Assembly: GCA_030248295.1 (NCBI GenBank)
Contig: JASANH010001644.1
Span: forward strand, 1 to 64,000
Direction of reading: 5' to 3'
Length of the DNA: 64,000 nt
Source of the DNA: Mesodorylaimus sp. YZB2_4
Taxonomy: Eukaryota > Nematoda > Enoplea > Dorylaimida > Dorylaimidae
Positions within the stretch are counted from its first letter, which is position 1; every line of letters begins with the position of its first letter. The translations under genes were made by a program, and so were the position numbers. The notes beneath the pieces were generated by a model that worked only from the letters and a program-made list of their open reading frames with translations, had not been told where the DNA came from and ran no database searches. This document shows positions 31,901 through 43,862 of the stretch, one piece after another.

Positions 31901-34900
31901 CGTAAAAACTGGAAATTTGGTTGTTCAAATCTAAACAGCATTCTTGGGAAGCGTGAAGATCTGAAATTAGAGCTATTAGCCGTGAATTTTGATGTGTACG
32001 GTGTGATTGAATCTAAAATCGATGAGTCTATTTCTGACGCCGAAATTTCTATCCCCGGTGTCTCGCTTTTTTCGACATGACAGAAAAAAAAGCCGGTGGT
32101 GGGTTGATTGTTTATTATAATTCGTTAATTCAGTGTCTACGACTGAAATTGCCATCTGATTACGGTATTGATTGCAAAAATCTAGAAATCTTGACAGTCT
32201 CTGTTGGCCCTTCTGACAATCCGATTATTTGTATTTTCGTTTATATCCCAAAAATTTGTATTGACTCACTCAAGCGTCGTGAAGATTACGTGTTTCGTGC
32301 ATTCTATCGTCAGCTTCACAGACTGATTATTTTTGGTGATCTCAACGTCGATTTTTTGTCTGCTTCTACCGCTAATACCCATTTGCAAAATTTCATTTCT
32401 TTAATTGGTAACGTGCAGACTGTCAATGAACCAACCCGTTTGGCAAAATCGCTGTTGGATTTGGTCATAATTGGTGATAAATCAAAACATGACTCTACAA
32501 CGGTTCGTTCGCCGATCTCTACGTCAGACCACAACTCGATTGAAGTTTCGTATATGGGCTGTTCGACGAAACGGCAGCGAGATAAGCGCACGATTTGGCT
32601 AATCAAACGGGCTGATTGGGATAAAATTAACGAAGAATTATTGGCGAAGAATTTGCCTGGAATTATCAAAAATGCAGCCACCGTTGATGACGCTTGCGAA
32701 AAATTTACATCAGTGATTTCTGAGATTATATCAAGAAATGTCCCACAAAAGGTGGTAAAAATGGAAAGGCGTAAGTTGTAGATATCCCGTGATCTACTCT
32801 CTCTTATCAATGCCAAGAATGAAGCATATAAAAATTGGAAATCCGCCGGTCAGCAATGCGATCGTTCTCGATTTATTGGTCTTCAAAAGCGTTGTCGGAA
32901 GGAAATCCGTCTGGAAAAATTGTCGTTCTTTTCTGGCAGTTTTCCCAAGTGCAAATCAAGTGCCGACTTCTGGGCAAATTATCGGCGCCTTGAGAATCGG
33001 GACAGTTCTATTCCAACCCTATTCAATGAATTCGGTCAATTGTTTATCGGCTCTGGGGAAAAAGTGCAGGAATTGAATGATCGTTTCTCACAAAATTTCA
33101 GCAAGCAAGACTTTGGCCCTTTCTCCCTGCCTCCTGCTGATCACGACGATTTTATGGATTATTCAATATCCCCGGAAGGTATTGCCAAAGAAATCTGGCG
33201 ATTAAAACTTAATTCTGCACCTGGGGATGATGGAATCACGGTCGGAATACTGAAACGTATTGTTAACTCGATTTCCTTGCCGCTGTCAGCCCTAATCAAT
33301 CGGATTATGGAATCGGGCATTTTCCCGTCGATTTGGAAAACGGGTAAAATTATTCCAATACCGATATCCGGATATAAAAATTTTGTTGGGTCTTATTTCA
33401 TTTCTACCAGTATTTTCTAAAATCTGTGAAAGCCACATTCAAAAGATGCTTCGTCAATTTCTGCGTATCTCACCCAATCAATTCGGTTTTGTGAAACGTC
33501 GTGGTACTAACTCGGCACTCATTGCGGTTTCGCAATTCATTCATAATCGGTTGGACGACTCAAAGTTTGGAAACGTCGTTGGGATATTTTTGGATGTTAA
33601 GAAAGCTTTCGATCGTGTTCCCAATGCTCCTCTGCTGAGATCCCTTCAATACCACCATGGATTACCGCAAAAATTTTTGGCCATCGTCCACTCTTATTTA
33701 TCTAATCGAAATCAATTCGTTGCAATGAACTTAGCGAGGTCAGGACTTTCGACCGTGACCCTTTGGAGTTCCACAAGGCTCAATTCTAGGCCCAATCTTA
33801 TTCAGCTCGTACGTCAACCCGATTTTTGAGGTTTTTGCATCGACCTTTAGTGGGGCCAGATTATTTGCATACGCTGACGACTTAGCTCTCCTCGCTCCAG
33901 TAAAAAATCTCCTAAAAGCTGGTCAACTGTGCCAATCAAAAATTGATTTTGTGGATGAATGGCTATCGGCACTCGGATTTGAATTCAATCAAGAAAAATC
34001 CAAAGCGATGTTATTTCGGCACAATCATCAGAAATTAAATCGGCTTCCTCAATTTCTGATCCGTGGTCGCCCAATTGAAGTTGTTGAGGAGATCAGGTAC
34101 CTCGGCGTGACTTTTTCTCCTGATATGAAATTTTTAAAACACGTTTCGGTCATTGCCAATCGCTCGAGGGCAATGTTGGGTGCTCTTCGACGTAAACTCG
34201 GCAAAAATGTCGATAAGAATGTAACGGGTAATGTTTATACGGCTTGCATTCGATCGGTTCTGGATTATGGTTCATGTGTTTATGATCCGATCACGAAAAA
34301 GGACAGTGAAAATTTGGAGAAGTCCCAACTTCTTGCTGCTCGAATTTATTGCAATGATTGGTCGATAACATCAGCGAATGTCAGAGAAAAATGTGGGTGG
34401 CCGTCGCTTTCCGACCGCCGGAAATATCTGAAGTTACTTTGATTTTATCTGTATCTGTATCTGTATTATCTCATCCCAATCACTTATCAGTGAACAAAAC
34501 GGGCGAGCACATGAATATATACAAAATCAGTTAGCAAGAACATGTCGTCTAAAACTATCATAAGATCCCATTATCACGTTTCCATTTTCTTCTATCCATA
34601 TTCTGTCATCGTGAAGATTTATCTTATCATCACGGTTCCAGCTCGTTAAAACACAATGCTAAAAACTTTGGACGAAAGCAGCTTTCTTGATATTCGGTGT
34701 TACAAGATGGTGCGGTTTGATTGTACGCTGACTAAGTCGAGATTTTATAAGTTTTACCATGGATTTCACGACTACAATAACTAAAATTGATTCACAAATC
34801 GATTTCTGGTCAGCGTTTTAGTCAAAGAAATACTGCAAGTCATCATTTGGTGATACCGAAATCTCGAACGGTCTCTTACGGACAGTCTTTTGAACATTCT

Positions 34901-35092
34901 GCAAAGATTTTATGGAATGACTTGCCAGAAGATATCGCCTTATCATCATTGCGTGTTTTTATGACGAATATCCGTTTCAAGTCTTTTTCTGTGTGACATC
35001 TGTTTCCTTTTTTGTTGTATGTTTGCCCTGTCAGTGCGCTTTGGCTGCTTAGGATTGCAGTAAAGTAAGAACTAAGAACTAAGAACTAAGAG
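31900..35092 (+). mobile_element. CR1/Jockey-like LINE, near full-length ORF2, decayed
   Basis: Endonuclease domain from about 31915 (SNLNSILGKREDL, ESKIDESI; then GGGLIVYY, IIFGDLNVDF and TSDHNSIEV to 32550). Reverse transcriptase follows: NSAPGDDGI (33205), QFGFVKRRGTNSA (33480), LDVKKAFDRVPN (33590), AYADDLALLAP (33869) and the thumb. The C-terminal ILWNDLPEDI box ends at 34996. The tail is (TAAGAAC)n at 35065-35090. Breaks include indels near 32060, a TAG at 32779, frameshifts near 32890, 33385 and 33760, and an inserted element at 34449. It is closely related in layout to the LINE in the Polinton capsid gene but older and with a different tail. Confidence 0.9.
34449..34740 (-). mobile_element. 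292-bp retroposed insert with 8-bp target duplication
   Basis: Sits inside the LINE coding region between perfect GATTTTAT copies (34441-34448 and 34741-34748). On the minus strand its 3' end is a (ATACAG)n tail (plus strand CTGTATCTGTATCTGTAT at 34449-34466). A 30-codon minus-strand frame ends shortly before the tail. Tail plus variable-length target duplication mark a 5'-truncated LINE or a SINE of a family different from its host element. Confidence 0.88.
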
Positions 35093-35103
35093 CTGCTCGC
35101 AAT

Positions 35104-35278
35104 TTGACCGCACCGAAACTATCGCGCCGCAACGATGCGGCATTTTATTGCAATATCAAGTGCATCCTGTGCCACGAGTGGGTGTGTTCCAGAAATCGAT
35201 ACGCGCATATCGAATCGCATTTACAATATCGAACTTATAAATGTGAGTTTGAATCATGCACATTTCGAAAAGAGCAAG
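35104..35278 (+). CDS. Zinc-finger-like reading frame or exon
   Basis: An open frame with CILC, 12 residues, HIESH, then YKCEFESC. This could be one full and one half C2H2-type finger. It begins within 15 bp of the LINE tail and may end at a GTATTT donor at 35280. I see no partner exons. It could be an old gene piece next to which the LINE landed. Confidence 0.3.
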
Positions 35279-35835
35279 GTATTTTATTGACCCTTTTTGC
35301 TGCCTTTTTATTACTGCTAATAACCCAAACCATGGCCTTCTGTCTCTTTGGGGACGCGGAGGGCCTCTGGTCCTCTCACAGCCTTGCTGGCCAGTCAGAG
35401 GCGGAAGGGCTTAAAAGCGAAGTGCACTGTCGCATCGATGCGGGGATATTGAAAAAAAAAATATGTTATTCAGATTCAGCACCCACGCTTTTGAGAGGTG
35501 GCCAAAATTCTGGACCCCTATCTGAATAATTAAAGAAGTATAAATTTTCATTTTTCTTCAAAACAAAGAAATCTCGGGAGAATTTTTCATGCAATTTGTG
35601 TTCGGCAATTTTTAACAAAAATGGGCATATGAATTGTGGAGGCCCTTGTCAGAACTTGGCCTTGGTCTGCAGTCAACTAAAGTCCACACGCCTGTTTTTC
35701 TGAGGTGTGCAGTTTTGCATTGTCGTTTCAGGAAGCGTGTGTGGCTACTAAATTCGGAAACAAATATTTATCGAGGTGCACATCAATCGCGTGCACAAGG
35801 GCTGAGCGAGTGTTTGCATTGTTGCAAAGTTCTCC

Positions 35836-35894
35836 GATTTTGTTCTGGGGATCTTGCAACTGTAGGTGCAACTGCAAGATCCCCAGCACAAAAT
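35836..35894. other. Near-perfect hairpin
   Basis: ATTTTGTTCTGGGGATCTTG and its complement CAAGATCCCCAGCACAAAAT form a stem of about 21 bp with one mismatch around a loop of about 14-18 nt. The size is that of a microRNA precursor, but a small foldback is as likely. Beyond it, 35930-36800 is rich in TTGATC/GATCG words and has no gene. Confidence 0.6.
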
Positions 35895-36822
35895 ATGATC
35901 TGACCTACTGATTGATCTGGTCTGATAGATATGCACAAGTGCCAATTACTTATTCGATCAAATTTATTCGGCAAATCCAACAATTTGATCGATTTGTTTG
36001 ATCAGTCAGAAATCGATAATCTCTCCTGCTAATTAGGCATTCTTTGATCTTGGGCCGATTTCGATTGCCGATCGCTGGGGTCGGGCAATTGGTTCATTTG
36101 AATGGAGAATGGAGCAGATTGTCTCAATCGACTTTTCCTGTCAAGTAAATGATCGGGCACTCGATCGGACTTGACACTCCACTCCTGGCACTTGACTGGT
36201 GTCTGGCGACTTGACCTTTTTTTTGGCTGATCGATGATGATGTGTTTAATCCGCTGATCTGATCTTGTTGAATCTCAGCTTGTCTTTCTGTTCAGCTGAT
36301 TGAGTGTGGTGGCTGACACGGGCTGTCCTTGAGGGTGGTCTGCCGTCTTTGCCTTCAACAGACTGATGGTCATCTCGTGCTAACGCAAATTCATAATCCG
36401 TCACATGAAGTAAGTGCATCGAGTTCGCCGAGGTGTCCACGATTTGTTGGAACCTGATAGCAAGTATTAGACGAATATTTGAAAACTTGCGGCCATTGTT
36501 TCTCTTAATTTTTTTTCACTACAACTACTGATATCGATTCGGGGAAAAATGAAAAAGAGAAATTCAGCGATCAATTGGGGCTGATCAGAAAAATCAATAA
36601 ATGGTGATTAAGCGGGGGCATTATCAATGATCAGCTTGTGCTTCGTCAGAATTAAAATACAGTATTAGTATCAGCATCAACCAGTATTGTGCTGGTAAGT
36701 CTTTTATTCATGCAAAAATGTTAAAGACACTAGGAGTCGAACCCTCCCAGCTTGTGCTTTCGCAGTTAAAAAGTAGATCATTCAGGGTGGGGGTCGAGCC
36801 AACTTACGACGTTGCCTCGCGA

Positions 36823-36901
36823 AATGACGGGCCCTCTTTTTAGTCAATGATTGTACTAGACGGAACTGCGCTTGGGGTTTTTCGGGCTGCCATTTTTGAA
36901 C
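36823..36901. repeat. Dispersed repeat, copy 2 (pair with 23618-23696)
   Basis: Direct copy of the 80-bp unit at 23618-23696, with landmarks CCCTCTTTT, TCAATGATTGTACTAGACGGAAC reduced to CAATGATTGTACTAGACG, GCGCTTG and GGCTGCCATTTTTGAAC. Noncoding. Confidence 0.65.
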
Positions 36902-37208
36902 CGCGCGTATTGTACCACAGGCTTCTCCCCGCACGACATTAAAACCTTGGAGGCACCCTCCGTGCGCAATTGACTAATCAGAGAAATAGGTGGGTCTCGC
37001 ATATGAGCCAACAACCAATCAGAGGCAATAGAGAGGGCTGAACACCAAAACCGTCTGGCTGTGTCTGTCTCGTAGTGCGGGGCTGGCAAAAGACGTGAAC
37101 TAATCGATAGACACACTAGCCAGAACGTACGCCTTGTATTAGTCGCGAGAAGAAAATTTCAGCAGGCACTTGGTTTACTGTGCGATGATGCCAGCGTATC
37201 GTACAGTA

Positions 37209-37386
37209 CAGTCAACCTCGGATAATTGCAACTGCTCCGGACGCAAAAATGAGTTGCAATCAAACAAAGTTGCAAAGTTGCAACTCATTTTGGCGTCCGA
37301 AGCGGCTGAAATTATCCGAGGTTCAAAAAAACGTACGCTCAACAATGGGGCAATGAGGACTTGTTGCAATTATCCAAGTTCGACTG
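37209..37386. mobile_element. pogo/Tc1-type MITE, 178 bp
   Basis: Ends CAGTCAACCTCGGATAATTG (left) and, on the reverse strand, CAGTCGAACTTGGATAATTG, about 24 bp of inverted repeat, flanked on both sides by TA (37207-37208 and 37387-37388). Inside is a second palindrome around GAGTTGCAA...TTGCAACTC. CAGTCGA ends with a TA duplication are typical of pogo/Tigger MITEs. Confidence 0.88.
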
Positions 37387-38006
37387 TAATGTACTTTGAA
37401 TTAGTGGTCAAAAATGCTTCGATAGCTATATTATCGGCTCTAATGGCCACTTGAGGCTCGCGACCTTGCCATGCTAAGAAGGTAATATACGTGCGCTTGT
37501 GACACAGTTACCACGCACGTTTGCGCTGGTCGCTTGAGACAATAGTGTCTCACGGATTTGCAAATTTTGCCATGACGATTACGAATAACGAGATTACAGC
37601 AGCAGATATTCAACGACGGCTGCGTCAGACAAGACAATAGATATGCGGTGTCTTTTGATCGTGCGAAAATAGATTGATTTCCATTGTATTTGTTTCAAGT
37701 GCGCGGGCCCCTTGACAGTAGTGTGTGCGCAAGACAATGTAACAGACGCAAGATAATAGCCTGGGGGAACGATGCACTACGTATCGATGCGTATATACGA
37801 ATCACGAGATTAAAGCAGCATCAGCACTGAACGACGGCATGTAGGGAACAAAGGCTGCTGATACAATAGGGAAAACGATAAACAACCGTGGCGCTCGTGC
37901 GGCTGATACGATAGGAGCAAGAGATGAAAAATCGGTGCGGCTTCTTTTTTTTCTAACCATTGGAAAAAGACTTATGTTTTTTGTTGGGCGCTGCCCAAAA
38001 GACATA

Positions 38007-39579
38007 CTGTAAACCTATTTAATTTCGCGGCGTATATATTTCGCGGTTTCGGACTCTTCGGAGGCATTTTCGCGTAGATTTTATTTCGCGGTGTGAAAAG
38101 ATTCGGGCTTACTTCAATTTTGGGAAGTATCAATTGCGCCTTAAAAAACGGTTTGCGTGAAGAATTTACTAATTGGTATGCTGATCAAGTTGCCGCGGCC
38201 TTCAAACAAAATCAAGTGCCGTCACGAATCGTTTTACGGTTGAGCGTTTTAAAAACCGCTGCACGCCCGCTGGTTTCTGAAGGCTTTCGATAAGATATTC
38301 AGTAAAAAATCAAAAATTCGCTCTGAGTGGATCAAGACCAGAATTGATGGCAGTTCGGCTTGATTAGTGTTGCAAATGACGTCGGTTTTTCAATTTGACT
38401 TCAACCTTGATTTTGACAGGGGTCTCAAAAAATTTTTGACCATGACATTGACAGGGGGTTTAAATTTTTTTGACTTTGACTTTGACTTTGACAGGGCAAA
38501 AATGCTTAACTTTGACATTGACATTGACTCAAAATTGACCTTTCGCAAAAATTTCAAAAAGACTCTGTGACACGGCCCCTTGTCAGACCACGTAGCTTGA
38601 GCACGCATGCCGCCCCTCGTTTCCACAGCCATCGCCCAAGTCTGGGGCGGAGGTTGGCTGCGGCCGTGCCTGTCTCGGTAGACAGGACGACTTCCCAATC
38701 TTGTTCAGTTTTCCTTTTGGACTAACATAAGGCTGACGTGCTGAAATAAACTGTATTTTTTGAAACACTGAAGCTTTAACTGGCCGAAGAAGATCATGCA
38801 CACATGGTTTAATTGGTTGTGCCAAGTAGAGTGTTCTGAATAGTAGATTAAGCTAAATATTTTTGCCAGGTTGGTCAGTCATGCAGTGAGCATAATCGCG
38901 CGTCCAAGGGGGTATTCAGGGAGCGATCATTATATCTCTGTTTTGTGCCATGCTACGGAGTACTTTTTTGCGGAATTTTATAGTTGACTGACTTGACTAA
39001 TCTTGGCAAGTTTATGGATAAAATTTTTTGCAGATGGCGACTACAAATAGCTCGGGATCCCAGTGCCGACATTGAGGCATTGGGATTCTGCATATACATA
39101 TAGGCGTAAGCACGCTGAGTACACTCTGATCCATCGCATCATTCTTGCCAGAGGAGGCAGAAGATATTGGCTCAGTCATCGTTCGAGGAAACGACAGTTT
39201 AGAGGCTGTCAACAGTGGCGTTTACTGTGCAGCTCACTTGAGTGAAGAAATAGCACGAATAAAATATTGTGTGGCTGCAGCGCTGTGAGACTTCCCTGAA
39301 TCAGTCTAACACAGACAAAATTTTCTTTCAGCATAAGACTGAGAAAACAAAGATGACAGTAAAAAGAGAAAATCTTGGAGACGAGGGAAAAAAGAACTGA
39401 AGAAAATTTTGGCCTGGTGGAAACGTTGGCTTTGGTGGTTTTTTTAGCTGCTATATTTCACGAAAATTGTTCTCTATGTTTTCTACATAAGGTTTCGCGG
39501 CTACTAAATTTCGCGGTCCAGCCCTTCCGCGAAAATCCGCGAAATTAAATCGCCCGCGAACTTAAATAGGTTTACAGTA
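38007..39579. mobile_element. pogo-like transposon, 1.57 kb, TA target duplication
   Basis: Inverted ends CTGTAAACCTATTTAA-TTCGCGG at 38007 and 39579, flanked by TA at 38005-38006 and 39580-39581. GTAAACCTATTTAA ends plus many TTCGCGG words occur near both tips. The interior has a transposase remnant at 38093, a (TTTGAC)n/(TTGACA)n simple-repeat zone (38390-38540) and sequence of unknown origin. Confidence 0.85.
38093..38365 (+). pseudogene. C-terminal fragment of pogo-type (DDE_1) transposase
   Basis: The frame begins in the element end and reads LREEFTNWYADQVAAAF, a helix-rich segment like the end of pogo/Tigger/jerky transposases, then VLRLSVLK. A frameshift near 38265 leads to FLKAFDKIF and KSKIRSEWIKTRIDG before a stop at about 38360. 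The catalytic part is deleted. It agrees with the superfamily assigned from the element ends. Confidence 0.6.
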
Positions 39580-40144
39580 AGTGTTTTTCCAATGGTAAGG
39601 CTAAAAAAAAGAGCCGTAGCCGCACAATCTCTTGCAAGGTCGCCCACAAGAAAGCCATCCCGGGAATTTCGCAACTGCTTGCAAGAAATGCGCAAATATG
39701 CTTTTATTGTTTGTCAGTCAATGCCATAGTATTTGTTTCAAGTGCGCGGGTCCCTTGACAGTAGTGCGCGCGCGAGACAAAGTAACAGACGCACAAATAC
39801 CGAGTGCTCGACAAAAGATGACAACACGTCTGCGGAAAACTATGCGTAAGAGAACCACGATTATGTAAATTTTGCGACGGCGCTTATAAGAATTGATCGA
39901 TAGGACGATAATCCGATTTCGGCGAAAAAGAAAGGAGGCGCTTAGTAAAAAGGGCAAGTCAGCTGTTTCACCAATGGCAGCAAGAGAAGCAAAATCGGCG
40001 CATAGTGCACGAAGCATTTTACATACTGTAACTGTTGAGCGAAGTTTAGGATATAAAAAGCTCTAAATATGTAGCCAGACATTGTTCTACAAGCATGGTC
40101 AACGTTAGAATTTCTTATTCTTGAGTGGCGAAAAGCCTTCTTCT

Positions 40145-40322
40145 TGTTCTTGTTGTTTTACCACATTGCCAAGCACTAACCAGCGCACGAGGGTGAAGGG
40201 ACACACTACACAAGCATTTTTACCGGGCCGCGAGTCGATCTCGCCCGTAACTGCGCATCTGGCGTGAGAGGCTTATGCTTCACCCGCCAGGCAGCCCGCA
40301 GTACTTGCTATTATTGCTCGGA
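40145..40322 (-). repeat. tRNA-derived SINE, copy 1
   Basis: Read on the minus strand from 40322: a tRNA-like head with GCCTGGCGGGTGAAG (A-box region), CTCTCACGCCAG and GGGCGAGATCGACTCGC (T-arm with B-box-like GATCGACTC). A body shared with copy 2 follows (TCCCTTCACC, TTGGCAATGTGGTAAAAC), then an (ACAAGA)n-type tail. The tRNA part has too many mismatches in the anticodon stem to be a working tRNA. Confidence 0.78.
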
Positions 40323-40328
40323 ACCAAA

Positions 40329-40520
40329 ATACATGTTAAATGAGGTACCTTGACAAATTTCCCCAATTTAATGTGAGGGGACTATATGTTTAGCCCCAAA
40401 CTATGAGTCATAGTTTTAGTTCGAGAAGGTATGAACGAAGTCCTCGACGTGGTTGACGCACCCCAAGTTTAAGTTTTCAAGAAGACGTTGATGAGGAACA
40501 CTGGCCAATTTTGCCATTTG
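40329..40520. repeat. Foldback repeat, copy 1 (inverted copy at 55470-55680)
   Basis: The two copies are in opposite orientation and share CATGTTAAATGAGGTACCTTG, the tip of the element, reduced here to ATGTTAAATGAGGTACCTTG, and GTTTAAG-TT-AAGAAG. Each copy is itself an imperfect palindrome with ATGAGG-CC-TGGC-AAT ends of about 24 bp. Nothing coding. 40530-41270 beyond it shows no supportable gene. Confidence 0.7.
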
Positions 40521-41713
40521 AGGAAAAGGTGATGAGTGTATCAACCTGTTTCGTTCGCGCTTTTCCGGCAAGTGCGGGAGTAATCATGGGCTTATTGGAG
40601 AACATTACGTACAGTAGCCGAGTGAACTACCCAGGGCATGTTCTTTTTCGCAACAAGAATTTCAAGGAGGGGCCATCCATAAAGGTCGACCGCACAAAAT
40701 CTCGATTTTTTGACCCCCACTCTCCCCCCTGACTGCATGCCCACCACTTATCGCGAACCACCCTCAAAAATGGTCGAGCACTTCAGCCAGACCCCCTCCC
40801 CCTTCCAAACGCAGTTTTGTGAAATGTTTCGTCTAATGCTTTCTCGAGCTCGACAAGATGCTATCTCCTTCGAAGACAAATCGTTTTCGTTTTATGGAGC
40901 GGATTTGTATTTTGTAAAAGCCTTCACAAACTTTTCCCCATATTTTGTAAAAGTTTTGCGGCTTGGGCCGCGCCGGCTTAGTTCTCTACGGGACTTGCAA
41001 TCATATTAGCTGGCAAGCAGTCATGATATGATAAGCGCGGCTGTGAGGGATAGGTTGGGATCCCAATCCTGATCCTGACATTAAGGCATCGGGATTCTGC
41101 TAATAATTATGATATGCAGAAGCATGGCAGGTACACTCTGATCCATCATATCTGCCATGAAGCAGTAGCAATGAAGAGGCAACAGCAACATCAGCTCAAA
41201 TCGACAATGATAGCAACACTGATTTTACTTAGCCTAGGCTGACCTCGCTGGACGCGTATCGAAACTGCGAATGTACCGTGTTTCCTCGAAATCCTCCCCC
41301 TCTGCTTAGGGAGAAACTATACTTCAGTTTTATCGCACGAAGTTCGTGCGAAGTTCGCAAGAGATCAGTCCGGGAGTATAGTTGCAAATCACAGTCTAAG
41401 TTCAATCTCTGTTGCGACGGAGTTCGTGCGGAGTGTGCGCGGAGAACCTCTGCAGGCCCTCTGCTTCGAATTGGGAGTGAACAGGAATCAAACCTAGTCG
41501 TGTAAATATACAAAGAAGACCTCTGTATGTATAAATTGGCTTATCAATAATAAAAAATTTTTAGCTGCAGGAACTCTATTTTACCATTAATCGGAAGAAA
41601 AGGGTGCGTTTTTATTGAGATATTTTGCCGCCAAAATCAGTCTTCAATATCATCCGTTTAAACTTGATTGATGAAGTATAAAAGAATTTAGTGAAGGAAA
41701 CAACAATAAGAAA

Positions 41714-43561
41714 ATGTCAAATTTCACTCAGATTCAAGATTTATCATTGTTGGATGCCGTGAAGTCGTACCCGGCGGCGAGAAAGGATTCTAACACGGTA
41801 GGATACGAATTTGCCTGGAGGCAAATTTCACGGATTGTTGGGAGAACGGAAGGTGAGCAAATATTTTTTCAAGTCAGATAACGACTTTGGTTTTTTATTG
41901 CCGATTAATTTGTCCTTATCTCATTCGTGTAATTATTTACCCTAGGCCTATAATTTTCCAAAATTTTAAAAATTTTGCGGTCTGTGAAAGCTGTATGTAC
42001 ATCGTGGGCAATTTGAGGTTAGCCTTTTACAAACCATGAACGTTTTTCTGCTTCTTTCAACGATGATGTGCTCATAAAGCATTCCCGCAATTTTAATGCA
42101 AACACCTGGAACATAGAGTCGTGATAAAACTATCTGAATGTTTTTCATCTTCCTTTTTCTCAGATGAATGCAAGAAACGTTTTCGAAATATACGAGATGC
42201 AGAAGTCCAGGCTGTCAAGGATATGCGCGATGGAAAACGCAAGACTTTTCACAAATATCACGAACGCTGGCAACTTTTGGATCACGTGGAGGAGAGGACC
42301 TCAATTCAAACTGATCGGCGCCCGTTGCACGAGAATGCCGCCTTGGAGGAACTGTGCGGCAACGACGACGTCACATATTCACAACTAAATGAATATCCAA
42401 ATCATTTAGATAATACGGATGAGAACACAGGTAAGAGTCTGTGACAGAATCCGCTATCATGACTCTCGTCATTGCTTGATTTAGAGAACATCACAGCCTT
42501 TCGTGATCAGTGCCGCGAGCGTTTGATAAGCGAAGTTCAAAGCCGCGAATTCTTATGGAATTTCCATTAGGAAGATTACCACGATCGAGACAAGCAGCGT
42601 CGTGGCTGGACAAAAATTGCTGAAATCATGGAATATTCAGATGGTAAGTGACTTCATATTTTGCGTTCACGAAATTCCTCCTTCTCAAAAGCAAATATCT
42701 AGACAACAGTCAGAGAACTTATGTTCTCACCCGCTCGATACCATGCTCCAAGTCTTGGATGCCATTTAGGTAGGGAGGCAAAAGAAAAATGGACCAGCTC
42801 GTTACAACAAAATCAGTTGCCCATGCTTCGATTTGATGAGTTTCGTGGATGGCGTGCGTTACGATGAAGAGTAAATAGCATAAAACTTCCCTAGGTGAAT
42901 TATTTTCGCGCGAATCTCATTTTTAGGACAGTTTCCGATTTTTCATTTAGTCAATCAAGTAGCGGCAGCCAGGAAAGATGCAGCAGTATCAACGAATATG
43001 CAAATGTGAATCAAAGTACGCCGCCACTGCTGATAAGTAAGTCCTATTGATCAATTACTGTTCACATCGAGAATATCGCAGTTGGTTGTGGGTCTTGTTT
43101 TCCTGCAGATCGGTCTAGCCTGTCGAGGTGGGAAATATGACACTCGAGAGTGTTGATATTCCAGTCCTTCAGTGTTGGAGTCCTGATCAATTGCTTTTTC
43201 TTCCCCAACATGTCTTCTTTTATTTGCAGTGCAAACTTCACGATCGACAGTTCAAAAAAACTTGAAACGCGGTCGTTTCGATGGGGATAACGAAAACCTG
43301 GCTCAGGCCCTCGTTCAATACTTCAAGGAGAAACAAACAGCTTCTCAGCGTGCATCGTCCATGCATTCTCTCTCTGGCGAAGGTAGCAAGTTCTGTTATG
43401 CCATAAGTATTCATTAAAACCTAACTTTGCTTATAGCCTACATGATCGAGTCGGCTTTGAAACGTTGGTGCCCTTCTTTACAAGCCGAATTCCGAATGAA
43501 GCTATACTGTTTGATCAGTGAGATTGAGATGAAGAACGTGGAGTCGTCGGATGGAAAGTAA
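41714..43561 (+). pseudogene. Harbinger MADF/Myb-like protein, seven exons, two lesions
   Basis: Partner DNA-binding protein of Harbinger transposases. Exons: 41714-41852, 42164-42430, 42485-42643, 42770-42870, 42951-43036, 43230-43382, 43437-43561, all with GT-AG signals and matching phases. Exons 1-2 form one MADF domain (LLDAVKSYPAAR, then ECKKRFRNIRDAE). Exons 3-4 form a second (LISEVQSREFLW, RGWTKIAEIM, AKEKWTS). The last exon has the helical, BESS-like LQAEFRMKLYCLISEIEMK. Breaks: an in-frame TAG after LWNFH in exon 3 and one extra T in a T-run in exon 4, which shifts the frame before RYDED-type text. It converges with the transposase gene, 300 bp between stops. Confidence 0.82.
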
Positions 43562-43862
43562 TTCAATTTTGCTGATCTCAGCTGCATAAACGTTTATAAG
43601 TTGCTTATGCGTTTAGCTTTAATGCGTTCCTCTAAACTCACCCCGCTTTAAAGCTTTTATGCTGGTATGCTCTATCGTTATTTTACGCTGTATTCCCCTG
43701 CAACTAGTATTTCATGAAATAGTGTACAGGTATGTCAACACACTATTTCCAAAGACACCCCCAAGGATATTTTAAAAACGATAAAGCCGAGATCGGCCAA
43801 CCAGAAATCATAAAAGTACCAAAAGCACACTTGCAAAAATTATTGCTGGAGCTTCGTCACAA

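Larger units (their letters stand above)
37685..39793. repeat. Direct and inverted repeats flanking the pogo-like element
   Basis: A 65-bp direct repeat (TTTGTTTCAAGTGCGCGGG...AACAGACGCA) occurs at 37685-37750 and 39729-39793. An inverted pair lies closer in: 37932-37975 versus 39581-39624, sharing the CCAATGGT-AG core and a Lys/Phe-coding A/T run. The pogo element lies exactly between them. Confidence 0.7.

Noticed and set aside
31713..31934. Protein upstream of the LINE endonuclease
   Set aside because: No recognisable ORF1 features (no coiled coil, zinc knuckle or RRM), so not called as a LINE first gene.
36856..37116. 86-codon minus-strand frame
   Set aside because: Overlaps the dispersed 80-bp repeat and has no domain; likely chance.
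37785..37960. CRISPR-like or regularly spaced repeat array
   Set aside because: Repeats here are dispersed element pieces with irregular spacing; nothing resembles a CRISPR array, and the DNA is eukaryotic.
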